Source: an uncultured Lachnospiraceae bacterium
GTDB taxonomy: Bacteria; Bacillota; Clostridia; Lachnospirales; Lachnospiraceae
Reading direction: 5' to 3'
DNA length: 57,606 nucleotides
Assembly (NCBI GenBank): GCA_947586255.1
Contig: CANPXP010000013.1
Span: forward strand, 1 to 57,606
A program made the translations under genes and the position numbers. This document shows, piece after piece, positions 27,385 to 35,323 of this stretch (within the stretch, counting starts at the first letter, position 1; each line of letters begins with the position of its first letter). A model generated the notes under the pieces. It ran no database searches, was not told where the DNA came from, and saw only the letters and a program-made list of their open reading frames with translations.

Positions 27385-28410
27385 ATGCAGAACCATAAAA
27401 AACGCAAAATTATAGCAGTCACGGCATTCCTCCTGCTGCTCGTTCTCGCGGGCGGCCTGGCGGTTCTTCTGCCGCGGACAGGAAGCCGAGAGCGCGGTGG
27501 CGAAGCCCGGATTCTCGCCTACGCCGTCCCGGAGGCGCTTTCCGACGCCCCCGCGGAACCCGCGCGCAATCCTTACCCGGACCTGAGCGTTCCCACCTAC
27601 CTCACGAAAATAGACGATCTGTACTTTCTGGTGGACTGCTATCACAACCAGATCATCTATCACGACAATCTCACCGACCCGCTGACGGACTGGCTGGTTC
27701 TGACGAACGAGATCGACAAGGGACACACCATCGCGGGAGACGGCACGGTATTGCTGGCCGACGACACGGAGAACAACCGTATTCTCGTCTTTGAGCGGCG
27801 GCAGGATGCCTTCGTCCACACACAGACCTTCCCGGATATCGGCGACAGGCCACACTATATCGTCTATGACGAGCCCACGGACACCTTCTATGCCTGGAGC
27901 TCCATGAGCGGAGAGATGTATCTGTTTTGCCGCGAAGAGGGCGGCAGCCGCATGTACTTAAGCGAGATCCGCCGCATCGAACAACTGAACGGCGTCTATG
28001 TCCGCTCTTTTACGATCATGGACGACGAAATCTGGTTTGTGTCAGGAAACGCGAGCATCCTGCGCGCCGATCTTGACACCTTCGAGATTCTGGACACTTA
28101 TCCCGTGCCTGACAGCATGGCGGGCATGATCCAACTCACCAGAATACAGGACTATTACTACATCACCATATCCACGGACATCACGGGGAACCAGGACTAC
28201 GCCACGATCATCCGCACCCGCGATCTGTCGGGACTTGCGGACGGCAATTACGAGGATATCTACGCATCCTTCATCGGCGGCGGCACACCCTACTACATCA
28301 CCGCCATAGACGACAGCTATTACCTGACGGAGCACAGGCTTCCCGGCCATTCCGTCTGGCGCTTCCGCGTGGAGAACAACGAGCTGAAGGACGTTGAGAC
28401 AATCTACTGA
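27385..28410 (+). CDS. Exported beta-propeller-like protein of unknown function
   Basis: A 341-residue protein with a Lys/Arg-rich start and a signal anchor at about residues 8-28. The exported part has regularly spaced Tyr/Trp/Asp-rich beta motifs such as LYFLVDCYHNQIIYHDNL, ILVFERRQDAFV and HYIVYDEPTDTFYAWSS, which suggests a beta-propeller. I do not recognise a named family. It has its own promoter and is convergent with the next gene with no spacing: its TGA at 28408-28410 directly abuts the neighbour's stop. No terminator is visible between them. Confidence 0.75.
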   Translation: MQNHKKRKIIAVTAFLLLLVLAGGLAVLLPRTGSRERGGEARILAYAVPEALSDAPAEPARNPYPDLSVPTYLTKIDDLYFLVDCYHNQIIYHDNLTDPLTDWLVLTNEIDKGHTIAGDGTVLLADDTENNRILVFERRQDAFVHTQTFPDIGDRPHYIVYDEPTDTFYAWSSMSGEMYLFCREEGGSRMYLSEIRRIEQLNGVYVRSFTIMDDEIWFVSGNASILRADLDTFEILDTYPVPDSMAGMIQLTRIQDYYYITISTDITGNQDYATIIRTRDLSGLADGNYEDIYASFIGGGTPYYITAIDDSYYLTEHRLPGHSVWRFRVENNELKDVETIY

Positions 28411-29028
28411 CTATTCTTCCACAAATACACCGGCCAGCGCGTCCTCCGGACTCACCAGCGCCGGTCCCTCATTGGCCGCCGTGGCGTTCTCCGCCACCTC
28501 CTGTGGATCCTCGTACTCCTCCTCCTTCTTCTCCTCGTCGCCCCAGAGCGTATCGTACTCCTCTTCCTCTTTGCCTTCCTGCTCCTTCTGGCGACGCACC
28601 ATCTCGCCGGTCGTCTTGGCCGCCTGATACAGCTCGTAGCTGAAATCCATCAGCTTCTTCTCGTCGGCCTGCGGCACACGCGCTCCTTTCATAAGGCGGC
28701 GCGCCACCTCCATAATTTTGCCCATTTCCTCGCCATACTTCTCGTAGGCGTCCGCCTGCTGCTCGGCCACCGCCGCATTCCAGTATGCGCTGTGCTGCTC
28801 CGCCAGCTCGCTGAGATAGTCCTGATACTCCTCCTGCTTCTCGTTCAACTCTTTGATCGACAGCTCCAGAATCGCGGCGTCCTTGCTGAACATGGACTTC
28901 TCCTCGTCATTCTGCGCGATCTCCCGGCGTTCCTGCACCTGCTTCAGACGCTCCGACAGCATGCGCTTCTGCTCCTGATACGCCTTGACCTGCTCTCTGT
29001 AAATCTGCTGCGCTTCTCCAATCTTCAT
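28411..29028 (-). CDS. Coiled-coil protein of unknown function
   Basis: A 205-residue, highly charged protein without membrane segments. Residues about 5-120 form a long coiled coil rich in Glu, Gln, Lys and Ala (REQVKAYQEQKRMLSERLKQ). The C-terminal third is acidic and probably disordered, ending GVFVEE. AGGAGG lies before the ATG. It is most likely cytoplasmic; no family is recognised. Its stop abuts that of the convergent plus-strand gene. Confidence 0.75.
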   Translation of the reverse strand: MKIGEAQQIYREQVKAYQEQKRMLSERLKQVQERREIAQNDEEKSMFSKDAAILELSIKELNEKQEEYQDYLSELAEQHSAYWNAAVAEQQADAYEKYGEEMGKIMEVARRLMKGARVPQADEKKLMDFSYELYQAAKTTGEMVRRQKEQEGKEEEEYDTLWGDEEKKEEEYEDPQEVAENATAANEGPALVSPEDALAGVFVEE

Positions 29029-29158
29029 ATCGGCCTCCTTGTATCACTAAATATATCGGCCAGCCGCAGCGTTTACTTAAGCTGCAGTCTGCTCAGCAGC
29101 GCCTCCTGCAGAATCCGGGAAAAATTATAGTTTTTCTCAACCGACGGGGTCCCAGTCT

Positions 29159-30040
29159 CTACCCCACAATCGTGCCGCCGTTGGGATGCAGCACCTGCCC
29201 CGTCATATAGCTCGCGTCGTCCGAGGCTAAGAACACATAGCAGGGCGCAACCTCGCAGGGCTGTCCCGCCCGCATCATAGGCACCTGCGCCGTTCCGCTG
29301 CCGAAGGTCCGCACCTCCTCCGCGGAGTACGAGGCCGGGATCAGCGGCGTCCAGATCGGCCCCGGCGCGACCGCGTTGACACGAATGCCCTGACCCGCCA
29401 GTGACAGGGATAACGATCTCGTGAGCGCCACAATCGCGCCCTTCGTCGCGCTGTAGTCGATCAGATCCTTGTTGCCCTCAAAGGCGGTGACAGAGGTTGT
29501 GTTGATGATGCTTCCGCCTGCCTTCATGTATGGCAGGGCGCTCTGAATCAGCCAGAAATAAGAAAGGACATTCGTGCGGAAGGTTGTCTCCAACTGCTCC
29601 CTGCCGATGTCCAAAATACTCCTCTGAATAAACTGCACCGCGTGATTGTTGACCAGAATGTCAATGCCGCCGAAGCACTCCGCCGTGCCCCGCACGCACT
29701 TTTCGACGGCCGCCGGTTCCTTGAAATCCCCCGCGAACAGCAGGCATTTTCTGCCCATCTCCTCTATCCGCGCCGCCGTCTCCCGCGCGTCCCGCTCCTC
29801 ATCATAGTAGGCGATGGCTACATGGGCGCCCTCCTTTGCAAAGGCATAGGCCACCGCCCGGCCGATGCCGCTGTCGCCGCCCGTGATGAGCGCAGCTCTG
29901 CCCGCAAGCTTTCCCCGCTCTCCCGTGCGCTCAGCGACGGGCTTCGGTGCCATGACATACTCGAAGCCCGGCTGTCTGTCCTGGTGCTGCGGCGGAAAGG
30001 GCGCCGGAATATCTTCACATCTCGTAATACATTGTCGCAT
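29159..30040 (-). CDS. Short-chain dehydrogenase, general-stress-protein-39 type
   Basis: A 293-residue SDR with the N-terminal extension of the YdaD/YhdF/YhxC group (PPQHQDRQPGFEYVM). Features: cofactor loop TGGDSGIGRAVA, NNHAV, catalytic Ser in NTTSVTAFEG, catalytic YSATKGA, and the PGPIWTPLIP segment. Probably NADP-dependent; substrate unknown. The frame is open to 30127, but ATG 30040 has AGAGGA 7 nt upstream and matches the family start. About 100 nt downstream to 29041 carries no gene. Confidence 0.9.
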   Translation of the reverse strand: MRQCITRCEDIPAPFPPQHQDRQPGFEYVMAPKPVAERTGERGKLAGRAALITGGDSGIGRAVAYAFAKEGAHVAIAYYDEERDARETAARIEEMGRKCLLFAGDFKEPAAVEKCVRGTAECFGGIDILVNNHAVQFIQRSILDIGREQLETTFRTNVLSYFWLIQSALPYMKAGGSIINTTSVTAFEGNKDLIDYSATKGAIVALTRSLSLSLAGQGIRVNAVAPGPIWTPLIPASYSAEEVRTFGSGTAQVPMMRAGQPCEVAPCYVFLASDDASYMTGQVLHPNGGTIVG

Positions 30041-30129
30041 ATCGGATTCCTCTGTCAATCTAGGTATCACGATATTATATGCGGCGTTTTCCGATGTGAA
30101 ACCGATTCCCATCCGCCCATTTATCAAAA

Positions 30130-32283
30130 TCAGTTCAGGCGCGCACGCTCCATCGCCAGCATCGTCAGGTCGTCGAACTGCGGCGCTTCTCCCACGAATT
30201 CATCCACCGCCGCCTTGACGTTCTTCAGAAGCTGCTCCGGCGACGCGGACGGATCTCTGTTCAGCGCCTCTATCATCCGATCCGTACCGAACAGCTCATT
30301 CTGCGCATCGGTCGCCTCCGGCACGCCGTCCGTATAGACGAACAGGCAGCCGCCCTCCTCGATCTCCATCTCATATTCCTTATAGCGGAGACCTTCCATA
30401 CCGCCGGCAATCATACCGTGCTTATCCTTGAAGAGTTCAAACGTACCGTCCGCTTTGCGCACGGCCGGATACTCGTGTCCGGCGTTCACCGCCGCAATCT
30501 TTCCCGTCGCGATATCCATGATTCCCAGCCATACCGTCACAAACATGCCCTCTTTGTTATTCTCGCAGAGCAGGTTGTTGACCGTCTCCATAATCTCCTT
30601 CGGCGAGTCGGAAATCTGCGCCTGGTTTTTGATCAGCGTCTTGGAAATCACCATGAAGAGCGCCGCCGGCACACCCTTGCCGGAAACGTCCGCAATCACC
30701 ATCGCCAGATGGTTGTCGTCAAGCAGGAAGAAATCATAGAAATCTCCGCCCACCTCCTTCGCCGGCGTCATCGACGCATAAATATCGAATTCCTTCCTGC
30801 CCGGGAACGGCGGGAAAATGCAGGGAAGCATATCCGCCTGGATCTGCGTGGCAACGGAGAGTTCCGCGCCGATCCGCTCCTTCTCCGCCGTGATCTCCCT
30901 GACCTCCGTGATATACCTCTTGATGCGCTCCGTGAGCGACTGGAAGGACAGCGCCAGAAGCTGCGTCTCATCCTGCGTATCCTCTTCCCAGACAAAGTCA
31001 AGGTTGTCGCCCTCGATTGCCCCGACTCTCTCCGTAAGTTTGTTGATCGGCTTTACGATCAGGCGCGTCAGCCGCAGGGTCGCCAGCACTACGACGAGGA
31101 ATACGATGAGCACAACGCCGAACATAATCTTGACGGACAGTCTGATCTTTTCATCTATGCTCACAACGACTCTGTTGTTCAGAGTGTTGACGTTCTCAAT
31201 CAGCGCCTTCGTCGGAGCCTCCACCCTCTCGCCGGACAGAATGATCAGGAAAGACCACCCCACCGTCTCCATCGGCGCATAGGCGACATAGTACAGTCTG
31301 CCGTTCAGATCCACCTGCGCGACGCCTTCCTCGCCCGCCACGGCCTTCTCCGCGACCTCGGCGAACGCGCCGTTCTCCACCGTGTTCAGGTTCGTCCCCG
31401 CCTCGTCCGCGCCGAGCGCCTCTCCCTCGAGCGTGGCGACGATCACCTCGCCGTCCTGGTTGATAATGCACGCGTCTCCGGATTCGTCCGGTTCAATCGC
31501 CCTGACGATCGCCTCTATATTATCCAGGTACATTCCCGCGCCGGCGACGCCCACCAGCTTGTCGTCGTGAAAGATCGGCACGCCGCACATGATGCCGATT
31601 TTCTCCGTGTGCGCGTCCTTCGACACCGGCGTATAGAAGGGCGCTCCCGTCTCCTTCGCGCCGATATACCAGGGCCGCGTCTTGGCTTCATAGGGCATGA
31701 TATTGCCGTTCTCGTCGAATTTTTCGCCGGAGATATAATCCGCCTGGATCATGATGCCCGTCTCTGTCGCGATATAGTCCGACACCATATTGTCGCTGTT
31801 TTCATTGACGGCCAGCAGCAGATCCTGCGTGTTCCCCAGAAGCTGCGTCTCTCTTTGAATCTGCGCATCCCCGGTATCCGTCTCCTCCGAATAGAGAAGC
31901 TGCACCGCCAGCGCGCCGTCGTTGCCGCTGTCCGGAAGCGGAATATCCCTGCCGGGATAGCTCTCCGCCCCGTCATAGGCCCGCTGCGCCGTATTGGCAA
32001 GCATCTGGACGCTTTTCTGGAAATCCTCAAATATGGCGTCCGCCAGATCCGCCTTTCCTTCCGCCAGTCTCAGGATATGCTCGGTCGTGACCTCCTGCAT
32101 CGACGCGGAGGACAGTTCTTCCGTCGTGTCCCCCATCTGCTCGCTGGATTCCACCATCTTATCCCGGACGTCCTTGAGCTCAATGAAGAAAATCGCGCTG
32201 ATGGCCAGAATGGTACAGAACGAGGCAATTACCATCGCCCTGAAAATTTTGCGGAACATACTCTTTTTTGACCTCTTATCCAT
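30130..32283 (-). CDS. SpoIIE-family PP2C phosphatase with dCache and HAMP domains
   Basis: A 717-residue membrane receptor phosphatase. Transmembrane segment 1 is at about 14-32, an extracellular Cache domain follows to about 375 (RPWYIGAKETGAPFYTPVS is a Cache motif), then TM2 at about 385-410, HAMP to about 465, and a PP2C_SIG domain to the end. Metal-binding motifs GGDFYDFFLL, VIADVSGKGVPAAL and FVYTDGVPEATD are intact. Such proteins dephosphorylate STAS-type anti-anti-sigma factors. No STAS gene is here, but the MATE/HATPase fusion two genes upstream carries an RsbW-like domain. GAGGA precedes the ATG, 9 nt after the GNAT stop. Confidence 0.92.
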   Translation of the reverse strand: MDKRSKKSMFRKIFRAMVIASFCTILAISAIFFIELKDVRDKMVESSEQMGDTTEELSSASMQEVTTEHILRLAEGKADLADAIFEDFQKSVQMLANTAQRAYDGAESYPGRDIPLPDSGNDGALAVQLLYSEETDTGDAQIQRETQLLGNTQDLLLAVNENSDNMVSDYIATETGIMIQADYISGEKFDENGNIMPYEAKTRPWYIGAKETGAPFYTPVSKDAHTEKIGIMCGVPIFHDDKLVGVAGAGMYLDNIEAIVRAIEPDESGDACIINQDGEVIVATLEGEALGADEAGTNLNTVENGAFAEVAEKAVAGEEGVAQVDLNGRLYYVAYAPMETVGWSFLIILSGERVEAPTKALIENVNTLNNRVVVSIDEKIRLSVKIMFGVVLIVFLVVVLATLRLTRLIVKPINKLTERVGAIEGDNLDFVWEEDTQDETQLLALSFQSLTERIKRYITEVREITAEKERIGAELSVATQIQADMLPCIFPPFPGRKEFDIYASMTPAKEVGGDFYDFFLLDDNHLAMVIADVSGKGVPAALFMVISKTLIKNQAQISDSPKEIMETVNNLLCENNKEGMFVTVWLGIMDIATGKIAAVNAGHEYPAVRKADGTFELFKDKHGMIAGGMEGLRYKEYEMEIEEGGCLFVYTDGVPEATDAQNELFGTDRMIEALNRDPSASPEQLLKNVKAAVDEFVGEAPQFDDLTMLAMERARLN

Positions 32284-32291
32284 AAAATTCC

Positions 32292-33356
32292 TCAGTCCTC
32301 TCCCATAAAATGTTCAATGTCACGCCTGATTTCGTCAAAGGCCTCCGTCAGCGCGTACTTCTCCATATGTAATGAAACCCCGCCGATCCACTGCATATAC
32401 ATTCTCTCGCTGACGCCGCACAGGGGCTTTAATCCCGCAAAGAAGAACCCCATCTCTTTCAGTTCCTCATATTGCCGATAGACGGCGGGCGTACTGATCG
32501 ACAGCAGAAGCTGTATCACCCAGCCCGTCTCCTGCGCAAACGAGTCGATCAGCTCCCGCATCTTCCGCGCCAGATTCCGTCCGTCCCTGATGACCCGGAC
32601 AATCGCAATGCGCTGCATCGCATCTGTCTTCACCGTGATCTCCGCCTCGTCCGAAATCTCCTCCCCATCCGCCGCAGGCTGACCGGCGGACGGAACGGGC
32701 GCAATCGCATAGCCGACTCCAAGCCGCCTGTATATCTTATCCGCGAAGGCCGCGATCTCCGCCGGGAGGAATATCGTCCCCGCGTCCTTCTTCTCAACGG
32801 CCTTGATCATGATCCCTTCGGAGTACTTCTCGCACGCTTCCTTCTGATAACTGTTCACCATCCGTTCCGTCAGAAAGCTTCCCAGCCTAAACCCCGTCGG
32901 CGTCATGCCGTATTCTCCGCATATGATCTGCGTCACCTTATGAAACGTTACCGCATGTACAAACAGCGCGCACGGGCGCATACGCTCCGCAAGCGGCAGG
33001 GTATAATCCACCAGCGCGCCCGCCAGTCCGTACCCGCGGTACCGCTTGTGGATAATCTGGGAAGCCGGCTCGATATAGTCCTCCTCATCGTCCCGGTATA
33101 TCTGAAAAATTTCCATCCCGGCTATCTCGCCTTCGGTCTCCGCGACGAAAAAGCGGTAATGCGGTCCGGTTGCGTCCTCCCTGATTTTATCAATATCATA
33201 GAAATCCCGTTTAAAATAGCTCTCTCCGTATTCCTCCGCCACACAGCCGGCGATTCCCTGCTCGTCTCCCGGCGCAAACGGCCGCATCAGAAAAACCCGG
33301 CGGGCGCCGTCCTCGTGTGACGCCAGCTCCACCTCTCTGCTCTCAAACTCTTCCAT
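32292..33356 (-). CDS. GNAT acetyltransferase-like protein with extra C-terminal domain
   Basis: A 354-residue protein. The N-terminal half is GNAT-like, with FVAETEGEIAGMEIFQIY as the beta4 strand and the acetyl-CoA loop HKRYRGYGLAGALVDY. The C-terminal half (about 180-354) has no recognised name but includes a short ACT-like segment (RIAIVRVIRDGRNLARKM) and YRQYEELKEMGFFFAGLKPL, which resembles the end of a second, degenerate GNAT fold. AGGAGG precedes the ATG. It lies 9 nt from both the MATE fusion upstream and spoIIE-like gene downstream, which indicates a single operon. Confidence 0.85.
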   Translation of the reverse strand: MEEFESREVELASHEDGARRVFLMRPFAPGDEQGIAGCVAEEYGESYFKRDFYDIDKIREDATGPHYRFFVAETEGEIAGMEIFQIYRDDEEDYIEPASQIIHKRYRGYGLAGALVDYTLPLAERMRPCALFVHAVTFHKVTQIICGEYGMTPTGFRLGSFLTERMVNSYQKEACEKYSEGIMIKAVEKKDAGTIFLPAEIAAFADKIYRRLGVGYAIAPVPSAGQPAADGEEISDEAEITVKTDAMQRIAIVRVIRDGRNLARKMRELIDSFAQETGWVIQLLLSISTPAVYRQYEELKEMGFFFAGLKPLCGVSERMYMQWIGGVSLHMEKYALTEAFDEIRRDIEHFMGED

Positions 33357-33365
33357 AATATCCTC

Positions 33366-35138
33366 CTACAAAACTACCACAAGATTATTCATGCCGAAGG
33401 TATTCTGATAGACCACCGATTTCGCCTGGCGCACCACCATTTTCATGCCCAGAGCGTCGTCCATAAGCATCTCCTCGACGCTCATTTCCTCGCTTCGTTT
33501 CCGATACCATGCCACGGGGTCGAATTTGACGCCGCCGCACCGGATACGCATGAGCAGTCCCTCCTCATCCAGAAAAATCCGCACGTCGATATACTCGCCG
33601 GAACGGTCCTTCATACAGTGCTCATTGATCGTGACCAGAAGCTCCTCCAGCGCCATGGGCAGAAATTTCTGAATCTTCCGCTCAAGCTGATGCTCCTCGC
33701 AAAACTTCGCCATTCTTCCGGAGGCCTCCACCGCTCCCACGGCGCTGTTTTCCACCGAAAATGAAATATAGCTGTCGTCCGACATCCCGTCAATATACAG
33801 CAGCGTCCCGATCCTCTGCGGATGACGGGCGCGGTCCGCCAGACCCATAAGGAGCATCACGAGGGCAGAGGCCAGCTCCGCCAACAGAAACGATGTATAG
33901 AAAAGTTCCCGGTGCCCCGACGCGAAGAACGCCCCTGCAAACAGAACCACAAAGGCGAACGACCTGGCAAGAACCAGCAGACAGGACAGAAACACCTGTT
34001 TCAGCGACGTATAATAATAAATGTAGACGTTCAGCACCGCCGCCGGAATCAGACTGACAAAAATCCATCTGACCGCCGCCGCCGTCTCAGAGACGGCCGG
34101 CTCCGTGTTGATGCCAAACGCTCTCGCTATGTAGGAGGCCGCTGCCATCGCGACCACGCACATACCCACATGAATCCACACGGCATACCTGCCCGCTTTT
34201 TTTACCAGCATGCGCAGACTCTCCGTGTCCTTCTCGACGTAGAAAATCCCCGCCAACGGCGCGATCGTCTGCCCGCTTCCCGACACAGTGGCCGACGTCA
34301 GATTGATGATGGAGCAGGCCACGGCGAATTCCGACGCCCCGGTCGTCCCGAGATACCGCAATACCCACGCGTTGAGGACTGTCGTCCTGAGCATGTTGCA
34401 CAGATTGTTGAGCCCCGCCGCGCTCCCGCGCGCCCAGACACTGCGCGACAGCGGCACGATGTCCTTCCATCCGACAGCGCCCGGCCTGATTATGCCGCCC
34501 TTATGCTTAAACAGGCAGACAATCCCGACGCCGTCTGCGATCGCCGTGCTGAGCACAACCGCCAGGCTGATCCCGGGCAGGCCCAGCCCCAGACGCAGAA
34601 AAAGCAGGACAAAAATCACATCCGCCGCAAGCATGCCCCCGAAGATGGCCGCCGCCAGGGACGCCCGCCCGTCCAGCCGCAGGAAGTTGAAGGAAAAATA
34701 CATCAATGTCGTCAGGAAACCGAAGATAAGCGTTATGCGTGCATAGTCAAGCGACACGTAGTACAGCGCCGCATCGGCCCCCATCAGACGCATAAAATCC
34801 TCAAAAAAAGCCACGCACGGGATTGTCACGACGACCGGGATCAGAATCGACGCCGCAAGCGCGTAGGTCGTGCAGGCCCGCACACGCCCGTAATCCTCCA
34901 GACCGATCGCGGCGGACGCCTCAGAGGAGGCTCCGATATTGATCAGACAGCCCAGCATTGTATACAGAAATGTAAACGAACTGACAATATTGACTGCGGC
35001 CAAGGCCTCCCCGCCGAGCACCTTTCCCACCAGAATACTGTTGATAAAGCTGACCGCCGTTGTCGCCAATATCGTAAGAATTGTCGGAAACAGGTATTTT
35101 CTCAACACACTGCCGATAAAACCGTCTTTGTTTTCCAT
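33366..35138 (-). CDS. MATE-family transporter fused to an RsbW-like HATPase domain
   Basis: A 590-residue fusion. Residues about 1-440 are a twelve-helix MATE transporter (AAVNIVSSFTFLYTMLG, GSGQTIAPLAGIF). Residues about 450-590 are a GHKL/HATPase_c_2 domain like the anti-sigma kinases RsbW and SpoIIAB: N box ALEELLVTINEH, and the G2 region DALGMKMVVRQAKSVVY. The G1 aspartate that contacts adenine is replaced (RCGGVKFDP), so ATP binding is uncertain. The gene heads the MATE-GNAT-SpoIIE run. The fusion suggests signalling rather than simple drug efflux. Start ATG has GAGGA about 10 nt upstream. Confidence 0.88.
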   Translation of the reverse strand: MENKDGFIGSVLRKYLFPTILTILATTAVSFINSILVGKVLGGEALAAVNIVSSFTFLYTMLGCLINIGASSEASAAIGLEDYGRVRACTTYALAASILIPVVVTIPCVAFFEDFMRLMGADAALYYVSLDYARITLIFGFLTTLMYFSFNFLRLDGRASLAAAIFGGMLAADVIFVLLFLRLGLGLPGISLAVVLSTAIADGVGIVCLFKHKGGIIRPGAVGWKDIVPLSRSVWARGSAAGLNNLCNMLRTTVLNAWVLRYLGTTGASEFAVACSIINLTSATVSGSGQTIAPLAGIFYVEKDTESLRMLVKKAGRYAVWIHVGMCVVAMAAASYIARAFGINTEPAVSETAAAVRWIFVSLIPAAVLNVYIYYYTSLKQVFLSCLLVLARSFAFVVLFAGAFFASGHRELFYTSFLLAELASALVMLLMGLADRARHPQRIGTLLYIDGMSDDSYISFSVENSAVGAVEASGRMAKFCEEHQLERKIQKFLPMALEELLVTINEHCMKDRSGEYIDVRIFLDEEGLLMRIRCGGVKFDPVAWYRKRSEEMSVEEMLMDDALGMKMVVRQAKSVVYQNTFGMNNLVVVL

Positions 35139-35285
35139 CTCACATCAGTCCTCATGTAATCTCAAAGCATCTCTGCCAACAATCACAGACCACCTATTAA
35201 TCTATCATATGTCAACTATCCCGTCAAGCGTCCCCCTTCTATGGAATGCCGTCCCGAGGGCCAAATACCGGTGTCGCTCCGGAAG

Positions 35286-35323
35286 AAAAACGCCCTAGAC
35301 ATGAAAGCCCAGAGGCGTTTTTT
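35286..35323. terminator. Terminator overlapping the end of the alpha-CTD/AAA gene
   Basis: Complementary arms AAAAACGCC (35286-35294) and GGCGTTTTT (35314-35322) flank a 19-nt loop. T-runs occur on both sides, so it can work in both directions. The last codons and stop of the minus-strand AAA gene lie inside it. Confidence 0.75.

Noticed and set aside
30418..32271. 617-codon plus-strand open frame opposite the SpoIIE-type phosphatase
   Set aside because: The minus strand has intact PP2C, HAMP and Cache motifs; the plus frame is Arg/His-rich noise.
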